Assembly: GCA_013398295.1 (NCBI GenBank) | Contig: VZSF01006823.1 | Location: 603,687 to 667,686, forward strand | From: Chionis minor | Lineage: Eukaryota; Chordata; Aves; Charadriiformes; Chionididae | Length of the DNA: 64,000 nucleotides | Direction: 5' to 3' | Part shown: in pieces, positions 22,632 to 33,643 of the stretch | How the letters are laid out: each line of letters begins with the position of its first letter | Position numbering within the stretch: position 1 is the stretch's first letter | Made by a program: the position numbers and the translations under genes | Notes under the pieces: model-generated | Told to the model about the DNA's origin: nothing | Seen by the model: the letters and a program-made list of their open reading frames with translations, nothing else | Databases searched by the model: none

Positions 22632-22741
22632 CCTGATCCTGCAAATAATTGTGCAAGACATTAACTTTATGTAGATAAGAAGCACTGCTGATGCCATCGC
22701 AGCTATTCATATGAAGGAAGTTACGGTTTTGCGGGATCAGG
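22632..22741. mobile_element. Ancient MITE-like element with terminal inverted repeats
   Basis: It begins CCTGATCCTGCAAA (22632-22645) and ends TTTGCGGGATCAGG (22728-22741), inverted repeats matching at 13 of 14 positions. The inner arms also partly pair (TTAACTTTATG against CATATGAAGGAAGTTA). This fits the old amniote foldback family with 'CTGATCCTGCAAA' ends. At 110 bp it has no coding capacity. It lies 64 bp from the neighbouring foldback. Confidence 0.7.
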
Positions 22742-22744
22742 CCT

Positions 22745-22919
22745 TAAAACGCAAACGAAAATATTGCAAAATCTAACGCGTTCACAGTAGTATTTTACAA
22801 CTGGCAACACCTAATATGTAGTCCTAATACCTAAAATTTCTGCAAATTATGTTGTACAGTAAAATGGCAGAAATGAGATTATTTAGGTTGCTTAATACTT
22901 TTTATTTATTATAAAAGCC
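22745..22919. other. AT-rich non-coding, possibly conserved
   Basis: Repeat-free AT-rich sequence between the foldback element and the poly-T tract. It has homeodomain-like words but no strong motif. Confidence 0.25.
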
Positions 22920-22965
22920 TTTTTTTTTTTTTTTTTTTNTTAAAAACCTTTTTTTTTTTTTTTTG
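22920..22965 (+). repeat. Two poly-T tracts with unresolved base
   Basis: T runs at 22920-22941 (N at 22939) and about 22949-22964, separated by AAAAACC. Confidence 0.85.
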
Positions 22966-25900
22966 TCTGGAAGCTCTGTCTCCCACATTGTCTGTAGCAG
23001 GTCTTTGAAATTCAGCAGGGGGATAACCTTTGGATTAAAGATGTGCTTTCTTCCTTAGCCCCCAAGAAATTCCAACTGTAGTTTTGCTGAGATAAAGTCT
23101 TTTGAAACAGCCAATTCGCTTCTTGTTAGAAAATTTGGCAATGAGTCCTGATTGAAATAGGAATTTAGAAGACTTGCTCTTTTCTCCCCCCCTTTCCAAC
23201 AAAAAAATCCTTTGCTGCTGGGTGTCCTGGAGCTCCACTGTGATGTGTGTTAGCTGCTGTGCTAACAGTCCAAGGTTAAACGCTGCTGATGGTGCACAAA
23301 GAAAGGGGTTACCACAAGTTGTTTGCACAACAGGAAAACAACCCTTTCAAGGAATGAAAAAGAAAAATTTTAGGTCGCACAATTAAGCAACCAAAATTTA
23401 AGAATTATTAGATCTTCAGGATCCTCTATTACCCAGCCAGCTTAACAACAATCCTACACACTCGGTCTTGGATACTGGGATCACACACCCTCCTTCTTAC
23501 CACTGATGAAATACTCAGTGTGTACGATGGGCACAATTAACATTGTATGGGCTCAGGTTTACCATGGAGATAGCACTTTTCCCCCAGTTTTTGTATGTAA
23601 TATATACATTACCATGTACTTTGAGTTTTTTTTCTACTTTGAGGCAAATTGAGTTTGACATTTATACAAGAAGCAATAAAACTGATGCAGTCAAAGTATA
23701 TTCCTAAAACAAGTTCAGTAATGTCTCTTCCAAACTACGTTTGAGTTAGTGGAATAAATGCCTTTTCATGTTTGCAGTTGAAGTACCGGCCAATTCTGCC
23801 AAATGGTTTTTGGAAAATTGCCTTCAGAATTGACTTTCCCTGGGGAAGATTTGCTTCTATGGAAAGCAGAGATACTGGGAGAATTTGAAAGAGAGAGAAA
23901 GCAAAAGGAAAGGCAGAGGGAATAGGTTAAAGGCTAACTTTAAACAGGTGGCTTTCATTTCTCTTTGCCCAAATTGTTCTATAATTTCTTACCCTAAAAC
24001 TTTCTGGTTAACTGCAGCAAATTTCATTTTAGCTAGAGCAGGTCCATGCTAATCCAGCTTTGCTATTACCTCACTCAGGTTGGGTGTTTCTCTCTCTCCC
24101 TGGGCTTCCCATTTCCCAAGAGCAAATGGAAGTTTGGGAGTTTTGTAACTCCAATTCATCTTAACCACCTGGGAGTCCCAAATAATTTTGCATCCCATGG
24201 ATTTGCTTCATCTCTGTTAAGAAGGGTAAAGGTGTGGACTTTTTTCATCAAGCAGTTGGTGTTAGCTGACTGGAATAGAAATGCCAGTTTGGACTCCCAT
24301 CAGGCACCCCGTTTTCCTTCCCCATCTAACATTGTTCAGAATGGCTGCCCTTTTCCCAGTTTGCTTAACCTATTTTGCTACCAGAAGAAGGAATAGGACA
24401 ATGCAATAGCTATTGAAGTATGGTTTGCTTCACATACAGCCCTTCTGGGCTACTTTACAACTTGGCAAGCTTTGGGAATGAGCAAGTAGTCACCATACAG
24501 GGAGGGAATCTGCTCCATTTCATATGTGTTAAGTGATATTTCCTAGTCCATCTATGGGTGACCTGACAGAAGGTAACATATTGCAAGTGTATGTGTCATA
24601 TATGATCAACCCCAATAAATATCTCTTGTAGTACATAGCGTTTTCCATCTTGCATTTTGGAGGTGACACGTAAGCAGAATAATTTTGCACATGCTGCAAC
24701 TTTCTGATGCTCCAGTTTGGCTCTCTGAGGAACATCTACAGCAAGGGGATGTCTTCAACTCAACAGGCAGAGCTACGGCAGAAAAGGTTCCAGCGAGGAT
24801 TCCTAATGTCAGTGTTTGCACCATAATTTCGGCTCTGCTGTATCAGGACAAACCCTGAACAGGGATGTCCATACTGCGCAGTTGTAGTGCTCACTCTGTG
24901 TCATTCGCCACTTGCAGTTCCCAAACACCCAGAGGCCATCGTGACTTTTAGCCCTAAGCTCCTCGAGATCTCCTCCAGGGTGTTGAGGCACAGCCCCCTT
25001 CTCAGACCACGTGAAGGGAACTGCGCCCACCCTTGAGACTCTGACTCACAGCACTTGACTTCTCGGGTTTGCAATGGCACCCATGAAACGAATACCAGCA
25101 GCTAGGAAAGGAGGAGGGAGTGTATTTTTAGGTTGCGCCAGGAAAACAGCTGCAGCATTTTCTCAGCAGCAGAACAGCTCTCACAGGACAGAGTCTCACA
25201 GCCTGTTGTACTGTCTCAAAGTTTCCCCCCTCTGAAGAGTTTCAGCCTTTCAAGACTCCCCCCGTGCAACCCTCCAGCTCATGTGCACTGATGAACGTAA
25301 CCCTAGAGCACCGTGGAGGAAACCAGAACTATTTTTATTTTTGGTTGAGTAAACCTTTAGCATTTAACAGTCAGGTGTTTATTTCACATCCCAAACTGCC
25401 TCCGGCTCCAGTAATGCTTAGCATGATCCGTTTCTCAGGGAGGGGGAGAAAAAAAAAGGGGATTGAGTTAAACGCTCTCAAAATGGAGAGGCCTGAGGAC
25501 TCACAAACTTGTATCCACTGCCACACATCCCACCTCAGCCCCCCTCCTTCCTCGCTTCGGCCCTCCTTGGAAGGAACCTGACAGGAAATATTTCCAAGGT
25601 AGAGAATTTTCAATGAAAATATTATTCCTCCATCTGCCCACTTTTCCGCCCTCGCAGGTTGTATGGCTAAGTGACATTTAGGAATGTGTATCCTGCAGGC
25701 CACTCGGTCGCCTGTCTTCTCACATGTTGCTTTGCCATCAGAAGCACCAGGTCCCTCCTGCTTCCCAAGTGTCACAGGAGACACTCAACCTTTGGGAGCA
25801 CGTCCGGGCTTTTCAGAGTCATTTCTAACCTCAGTGGCCGCTGTAAATGAAAGAGGCTGACCCTGTTTCAGTGGGCTTCCTGGCCACCTTCCTGGGATGC

Positions 25901-27700
25901 ATGGGGAGGGTGGGATCCACCAGGGCTCCAGACCTCTGGGATAGAAAAAAAACACCAACAACCATGAAAGCTACAGAAAGTTGGCTGATACTGCACACAC
26001 GGAGCTATTCAAACCAGATGCTCGCATGCCTTCCTGCCCACGCTACCTTACCCACACTGATCCGTTCCTAGCCTAACAGGAAGCTTCAGGTTTTTTGTAC
26101 CTTGAGCCATTTTCAACAAAAGCCATACCAGGAGAGGGACACACATGTGCTGCAATGACCTACAAGGGGCTGCAGTCAGCAAGAGACATGCTTACTCCTT
26201 CATCCGAAGGCTGCCATGGTGCACTTTTTTTTCCTTGGGTAGGCTAAATTATTCCAACTGGTTAGGAGGTGTTAAGGCAACATGGCTTGACAAATAGCAT
26301 GTGTCTAAGAGGAAGAGGAAAACAACTGAGGTAAGTTTGTGTTGGGGATTAACATAGGGGGAAAAAATGGGCAATATGTAGACACATTTCAGCTGTCCCT
26401 CCAACCACTTTATGAACTGGTTTTAAAAAAGTCTGTAGCTTGCGTCTAATTCCATCTTGCTCTTCAGCCATGTTTCTCTGGTCAGAAGAACATTATGCTC
26501 TGCCCCAAATCTCCTGTGTCTAAGCAGTGTCATGTTCCTAAATCTTGGTTGTAAAACTGCATTGTTATCACTGTTCCTAACTTTCACACAGCCAAATCTT
26601 ACCAGTGGCTCTAACTGGGACACTGTAATTTTAACTCATCCTACCCAAAACAACGTAAGCTCCTTGGAGCAGTGGTCACAAGCAAAGCTGTAGCAGCTGT
26701 GGGAGGAACTCCTTTGCCCAGAACTCAACTAAATCTGCCTGGCCTTGGCAAGAGGAAGGGCCAGTCCAGAAAAGTATTTTTTGCTTTGGTCTTACTGGAA
26801 GAAGGATGAAAGTCAAGGTCAGAGGTTTAAAGAGGACTTCATCACAGCAACCAAGGGGCTTTTTTGAAGCTGAACCTCTGAACCCATACATCAGCAAGTG
26901 GGTTGATTTTTTTTTTTTTTTAAGAGAGTTCTCAACATGCCCTGAAATTAGTGAAATCTGCAGCATTCAGCTATCAACTATAAATCTGCAGCCCTGGGCT
27001 CAGCAATCCAAGCATGCCAAAGGATCCTAATGAGGCGGAGAATCTGGGCTACCATTTTGATAGGCTCCAGGAAAGCAGGAAATATTCAGCCCAGACTTGC
27101 TAAACAGTAATAGCTTTGCCAATGTTTCTGTTTATTTTTACTTTAACTGCTGCTTGCACTTCTTAGCCACTTATTCCCACTTCTCCCCAAGTCCCTTGGC
27201 AATTACTGTCTTACAGGTAGAGCCTGGTCGCACTCACACTTGACTTGACAAAATGAAGCGGTGTGAAAACTGCTAATAGAGGAGGCTGCAAAACATTTTA
27301 AAGGTTCCTACTCCCCAAATTACCAATTAATTATATATAAGGCTCAAATTCACAGTCTTGCATTAGCATAATTCCATGGGATCTCACTGGTCAGTTAAAC
27401 CAGTAAGATCAGAGTGAGTATTTCGTACCCAGAGATGTGGTTTCCATGATGCTTTTTCCATCAGCAGCAAATCCAGTGTTTCTTGTGCCTATGCTGGCTG
27501 CTGCGCTGTACGCTGGCCCATTAAAATGATTTTGGCTGAAGAACCAAGGGAATGTTTGTTTGCTTGCACCCCGCAGACTGATGCAGCAGCACAAGGAAGC
27601 AGGAGGAGATGTGGCAGATGGGTGGCACCAGAGCAGGGGGTCCTGGGGGAACTTCTGACCCCACATCACCCACATCTGTGCCATGGTGCTTTGCCACTGT
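22966..27700. other. Non-coding, nothing recognised
   Basis: No gene or repeat family identified. It holds a T run at 26907-26921 and a small hairpin at 27380-27410. The frame at 24046-24396 (plus) and that at 25371-25784 (minus) lack known domains. Confidence 0.6.
27380..27410. repeat. Short inverted repeat (hairpin)
   Basis: GATCTCACTGGT and ACCAGTAAGATC pair at 11 of 12 positions around a 7-base loop. Confidence 0.7.
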
Positions 27701-30700
27701 TCCTGGCTCTTTCGCAGTCACAATACATTAGCCAGTACAATTAAAGATATAGGAAAGACGTGTTAACAGTTTTCTTATAGCAAGCTTATCAGGTTTTTAT
27801 TCATTGCTTTTTACTGCCTGTGAAGTGTGATTACTCATTGGCAAAAGTTTGAAGCTTGGTGGCTTTTTATGAGTAAGGAGGAGAAAAATCCCTTTGGTTT
27901 GTTACATGAGTTCATCAGAAAGGTGATCAACCACATGAACACATACACCCCCACCCCTTCCCAAACCCATGCATTAGCTCACAGCTGTGTGGATACAGGC
28001 TTTGAGAGCTGAATAACCCATTAATCTCCGTGTGGAAAATCAATAAATTGAAAATAATTAGCTGGGTATGAGAAGCAGCAAAGAACTAGACAGCTGTTAT
28101 TTAAAGCATGACTTAGGCATGTAGAAACAAGGTATAACAAGACATGCAGAGAGCAGAGAAGGGAGGGGAGAAGGACAGGAGGATAAAAAAGAACAGAGAG
28201 GTGAATCCAAAAGTGCTGAAATATGTGCTTACATATAACCCATTCTAAGTAACTCCATACAAGCAGTATTTTGCAGCAGTAACCGTGGAAGGATCAGAAG
28301 GGCTTTTTGAAAGCACAACTCACTGGATGAAAATGCTGACTACCAAGGCTGGAAAGGCTCCAGTAGTCACCAGCAATGGAAAGAGGGAACAAAATTCCAG
28401 CCACTGTCAACATGCATTGTCAAGATTATATTCATCTGCAATGGAGGTCAGAGCAGCAGCAGGATGGACACAAGACTGGGCCAGTTCCCCTGTACAGCCA
28501 CAGCAAGGGAGACACTGAATCCATCAAGCAGAATATGGCCCTCCCCTCCCTCCCGCTTCACATCACATCGACTTGGTGACAACTACTGAATAAAAACACT
28601 CTCCGAGAGAAACAAATTAAGTGAAGGAGAAGAATGTGCTTCACCAGTGGGGAGACAAAAACAACAGCACGCTGAGAAAGATCAGCGATGTACCAAACTG
28701 TTCATAGCTCAGACATGACAGATGCTCTTATGAAGAGATATTCCAGCTGAGGCCTTGAATGCATTATTTTTAGGTTAAGATTTAACATCCACATGTGTCC
28801 CTGTGATTCTAGGGAAAGTTTTCAGTTCTGGACCACCAGACACTTTGCAAATTATTTTGCACTGTTTATGGTGGAAGCTTCATGTGATCCATTATCACAC
28901 GAAATATATAGAACCTGACTAGAAAACTGCTAGACAAGCTGCAGATCCTAGATGAAATCAACACAGATAAAATTCCTTGTGGAGACAGAGGCTCTTTACA
29001 GAGAGAAGCTAAAGCAGAAGAGCTACAGGCCATAACCAGGGTTATTGTTCTAGGAAGGCTACATGTTAACTGAAATAAAATATTTCATTTGTTCAGAAGA
29101 AAAAGTAACTCCCCTTCCCTGTAAGTTGCTCACCAAAGCATGGAACACATGCCTGAGTTTTCCAAGAGCCTGAAACAAGATCTTTGAGGGGCACAAAGTC
29201 CATTATGTGCCTCATTAATATTTAACTCAGATTTACATTCTTCAGGAAAGCCCACCAAGACCTCTGCCAGTCCACCTGAGGTAATATAGTAGTGATGAAG
29301 TTCTGCCTGTCTTTAAGGAGACTACAGTCACCCACAACCATTTCTCTACATAGAAGGATACAGCATGCAAAGGGATTTCTCACTTCTATATTCAACTAAG
29401 TAAGTAGTGAATCTGAGAAAAAATGTAAAACAAGAGAGCAGGAAGGATAGAAGAGGCACCTACCTACAAGGCTGCCTAAGATCCACCATACTGCTGGCTT
29501 AAGGTTAGATAAAAATGGGCCTGATAGCTTTCCCTGTTTTTGTAGCTTCAAGCACTGATTAGCAAGTGCTACCACATGCAGGCTCATTAACCTGATTAGA
29601 TTAAGGTCAAAAAAGGACCCTCCTACCTCAGGCTGACTTTGGAGCTGTGCTTGAGGAGGAGGTCTAGAAGCAGTTGTCTTAAAAGTTAGTAACTGTGGCC
29701 CAAACAATGTAGGGAACAAAGCTGCTGTGTCCTGGTATTGTGGCACCCCTTATATATAGAAGTTGGACGTTAATGCAACTTTTCTTGTTAGATGGGAGTT
29801 GCTTTATTAATCTATATGCTCTGCTTTCTCAGGGTAATACTGTTTTTCTCTTCTCTCAATCTCACTTTCACTGACTGTTCAAAGCCTGGAATTTTGCTTC
29901 TACATTGCTTCAAGCCTCTGAAAACCACAGTCAAGTCCTTGTAGATGTCTACACAGAGAAGCCTAATTCTTTCTATTCAATCTAATGAAAGTCTTTCTAA
30001 ATACGATTAGTATCTTCTTGTTACTACTGTACACTATCAACTTCTCTTTCAAGATTTAATGACATATCTATGCCATTTCTCCTGATTTATGGGAATATTA
30101 TTGGGGCCTTATCAAAATGCATTCACTACAGGGCAAAAGCCAGTTTTACAATTCTTCAAGTGCAAAATTAATATTTTTAGATATAGCCTAATGACGGGGG
30201 AGAGAGAGGATTCAATGGCATAGTTCAGACCTAATTTCAAATTCAGGGATGTTAGGATGTTTGTTTTCAACCACTGCAGCTACCCAGACAAGGAAAGGTC
30301 TTAAATTCCAGGTTGTGGGTTAATGCTTATTCTGGGGCTGTTTTGGATAGACAGCAGAGAGGGAAGAGAGCTGTTCAACCTTCTCCGCTTTCTATGTACA
30401 GTATTTCCCAGGATTTTTCATTTTATTAGGTAGGATGACAATTCCTTCTGCCTTTCTTTTGATATCCTAAGCTAATATATTTGCCCTTCTCACTTACTCA
30501 AAAGTGCCTGCACTTCTGTTAAGGGAACAGATAAAAAATTGAATATTTCTACTCTGAAAAGGCTGCTTTTAATAGTTCGGATGGATCTATTTGACTAAAT
30601 ACAAAGAAAAGGACAGAAAAAAAGAGAAAGGGTTACAATAGGAAATAAAAGGACTTGTCAGGGAAGGAGAGGATAAAGAGACCAGCTGAATTATAAGGAC

Positions 30701-31134
30701 GAAGGCTATGCTAGTTTTCAATTTGGACTCTGTGCTGTAGGAAATCAGTGAAAATGTGAGAAGAAATCCAACAGGCTCCAGAGAGTAAATAAACCTGACT
30801 GTGGTATGTGAATCTCATCACATATGAAAAACAAGGACTAAGAAAGGGGAGCTTCCAAGAAGGACTAGGATGACTCAGGCAAGTACGAGAATGTCAGCAA
30901 AGGCTGTATCAGGTGGAAGAGGCATTCTGGCCAACTCCAATCAGCTAAAAAGCTGTCACTCAGCCCCCCCTCCCCACCTGAAGAGAGGCTGCTCAGGGGG
31001 CCAAGGCAAGTCTGGGGCTGGGAATGCTTCAGTGTCCCTGCTTGGAGCAATAACTACATTCAGGATTATCCTTTTGTTGTGTTTCTACATCGCTGTCACT
31101 TGAAGCCACTTAGGAAAAATAAAATACAATCAAA
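27701..31134. other. Non-coding, nothing recognised
   Basis: AT-rich with purine-rich patches (about 28140-28200 and 30600-30690) and very few CpG. It may contain unrecognised old repeats. The only longer frame (29396-29746 minus, 116 residues) has no known domain. Confidence 0.6.
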
Positions 31135-33086
31135 TTACATGGGGGAAGAGGAAAAAAGAGGGGGGGGAAAAAAAAAAAGCCTGGGTAGGAACAAACCACC
31201 AGACTTTTGCTGCTGAAAAGCAGCAAGCTCCCCCGATGCAGTTCTGTCTGGGTGACAAAGCCCAGGACGTGCTGAAAAGCGCTCCTCAGGAGTGCAAGTC
31301 TGGACAGCTTTGCCAAGCCTGGGGAGCATCAACCGCTCTCCCCGAGCGAGCCAAAGCCCAGCAGTTTCTCAAACAACAGCCAGTGTCAGGCTGTTACTGA
31401 ACGTACCCTGCTCCGGCGCTCCAGCCCCTGGGCAGCAGCGCGGCGGCATGTAGAGTCTTGCGGCGGAGGGAAGGGGGAGACGAGAGAGCTCCCAGACTGA
31501 CAAGCAGGTTTTGCGGTTTTGTTTAAGATGCTGAATCAGAGTTTCACCTGGAGGGGAGGCAGAAGGGGATGGATCACGGTTGGCAGGTGTCTGCAGGAAT
31601 ACTCCGATTCGCCTATCTCGCAGGCTGGCAGACAGCACCGCTTGGCTGGTGCGGTTGTTTCTGCGGCTCCAAAGGCAGTTAACGTCATTGTCAGATGTGA
31701 ACGTGCTGGTTCTTGTTGTCGTGGCCCTACCGACAAGAGAAAGCTCCTTTGAACAAATCTGCAGCAATTTGAAGGGATAATGAAATTCGGCATCCACCCA
31801 GGCTGCTAAGCGTACTGAGTTACGAAAGGTTCAGAGCTCAATTTTTGTCCTGCCAGGCTGTCCTTTTTGCCCCCAAGAGCAGCTTCTTGCAGTGATGGCA
31901 CTTATTGCACAGTTCAGGCCCTAGCAACCACGCTGGGGGGTGAGCGGTTGCCTGGTTTAACCACAAATGGTGCAAACACAAGCAGCAGGTCTTGATCACT
32001 GAACACGCGATGGAAGAGTGTCACTCAAGCCGGCTACCAGCCCAAAACAGCTGTGCCGTAATGACAGAAAATGCTAAACATCCAAAGCGGGGACGGGCCA
32101 GGTTTTCATCAGGAGTACATTAAAATTCTCCCCACTGCAGTGAGCACCAGTAAACGTCTCCGCATTTGGCAGTGCTGTGATTAGTGACTCCAGTGAGCTG
32201 GTCTGTAATTTTCTGGCTTTGCCACGGATCGTTCTGGTCTGGCCGGTCCGGTGGCGGCGATGGATGCAGGTGTGCTGCCCCAGCTGCGCTGCTGTGCAGG
32301 GTCACTAGATGGTGTGCAACTGTGCTGGCGCGGAGGAAGTCGAGCCAGGAACAGGCGGAGAAGAGGAAGTGGAAATAAGATGTTTTAACTCAAGCAGGAG
32401 GTGGTTATAGCAGTGCCTTCAGGTCAAGATTAGGTGCATGAGCAGAGCTGGTTGGGGAAACCTGTCATAGTGCCCAGTGAGCGCATTGTGCCAAGTTTGA
32501 ATCAATCTTTTTCTGCCCTCACTTCCCCCTGTATTAAAACCCACCGGGAAGATAAATAGTTACTCCGTTGCCATCTGTTTTTATTCTGCTAGATAATGTA
32601 ATCAAGAATATTCTACACACCAGAAGTATTGCTTTACTAAATACCATCCAAAACACAACCTACGGATTTTTGAAAGTCACCAGTATTTGTTGACATTTGA
32701 GACTGAAGCAGCTGAATCAAGACAGGGCAGGTTACAAAGCAGGCATTTCTCTGCCCCTGCACTATTGATGAAAACTTCCACAGAAGGTTTAAAAAAAAAA
32801 AAGTATTTGCTGAAACAGAATTTTTTTTCTGTATTTCCGTTGAGAAACTGCAGTTCTCGGTTTAAAGATGAATTATTTTCCATGTTTGGTTTCAGGAAAC
32901 TAAAAAAAGAAAGAAAGGAAGAAAAGAAATGTTTGCATGTGGGAGAAGACTTTTTTGTTTTATGTAATCTCTCCTCCCTTCAAAAAAAAAAAAAGGCATA
33001 AAAATATTGCTGCAAATAATTTTTGCATTGGCTGAAATTTTCATTAGAAACTAACAAGCACATAAATGAACACGCTATCAATCAAG
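31135..33086. other. Non-coding; small CpG-richer patch
   Basis: G and A runs at about 31158-31180, a modest CpG cluster at about 31405-31470 (GGCGCTCC, GCGCGGCGGC, TTGCGGCGG), overlapping frames on both strands at 31.37-31.80 kb, and an A run at 32982-32994. No gene recognised. Confidence 0.5.
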
Positions 33087-33184
33087 CTCAGTGACTTGCC
33101 CAAAGCCACAAAGACAAAACAACAAAGCAAAGCACCAAGTACTCAGATCCAAGCCCCATGCTCTGCTCCGGCCACTGGGCCTCG
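33087..33184 (+). mobile_element. Ancient MIR-like SINE fragment
   Basis: CTCAGTGACTTGCCCAAAGC, then CTCAGATCCAAGCCCCATGC and TCTGCTCCGGCCACTG follow the MIR 3' half ('TAACTTGCCCAAGGTCAC...CCAAAGCCCATGCTCTTAACCACT') in order. Diverged. Confidence 0.65.
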
Positions 33185-33512
33185 CAGATTGCAATTAGCA
33201 ACAAGACGATGAGATCTACCAAAGATAAGTGGGCCCAGCTCAGTCTCTGACTCTGCTAAGTTTGCCTCAAAGTGGTTATGTGGGTGGTGCAGAATTTGTC
33301 AAACAAGATGTTCACAAAGATCTCCCTAAGTGCAGCTGAGAAAAAAATGAAGACAACCCTACCATAAAGTGACACATAATTCAGCTGAAGTGAAACACAC
33401 TGATGCAACAGCAGAGAATAACTCATTCCCCTTAGGCAAAACTCATCCAAAAAGCTAATAATGAAAACTGGAGGACTCCAAACCATTATTTTTACTTTCC
33501 AGGCCAGCAGCA

Positions 33513-33643
33513 GGGATAGCTTATGTGGTTAGCAGCTGACTCCTGAGTTTTATTCTCGTTTCCACCACTAACTCGCTGTATGGTCTTGCAGCGTCACTGT
33601 TCCGGGCCTCAGTTTAGTTAGCAGTGCGATGTGGATAGAGGCC
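33513..33643 (-). mobile_element. Ancient MIR-like SINE fragment
   Basis: The + strand reads TATGTGGTTAGCAGCTGACT, CCTGAGTTTTATTC, CCACCACTAACTCGCTGTAT, then GGGCCTCAGTTT, the reverse complement of the MIR tail and core in the right order. It lies about 330 bp from a copy in the opposite orientation. Confidence 0.75.
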
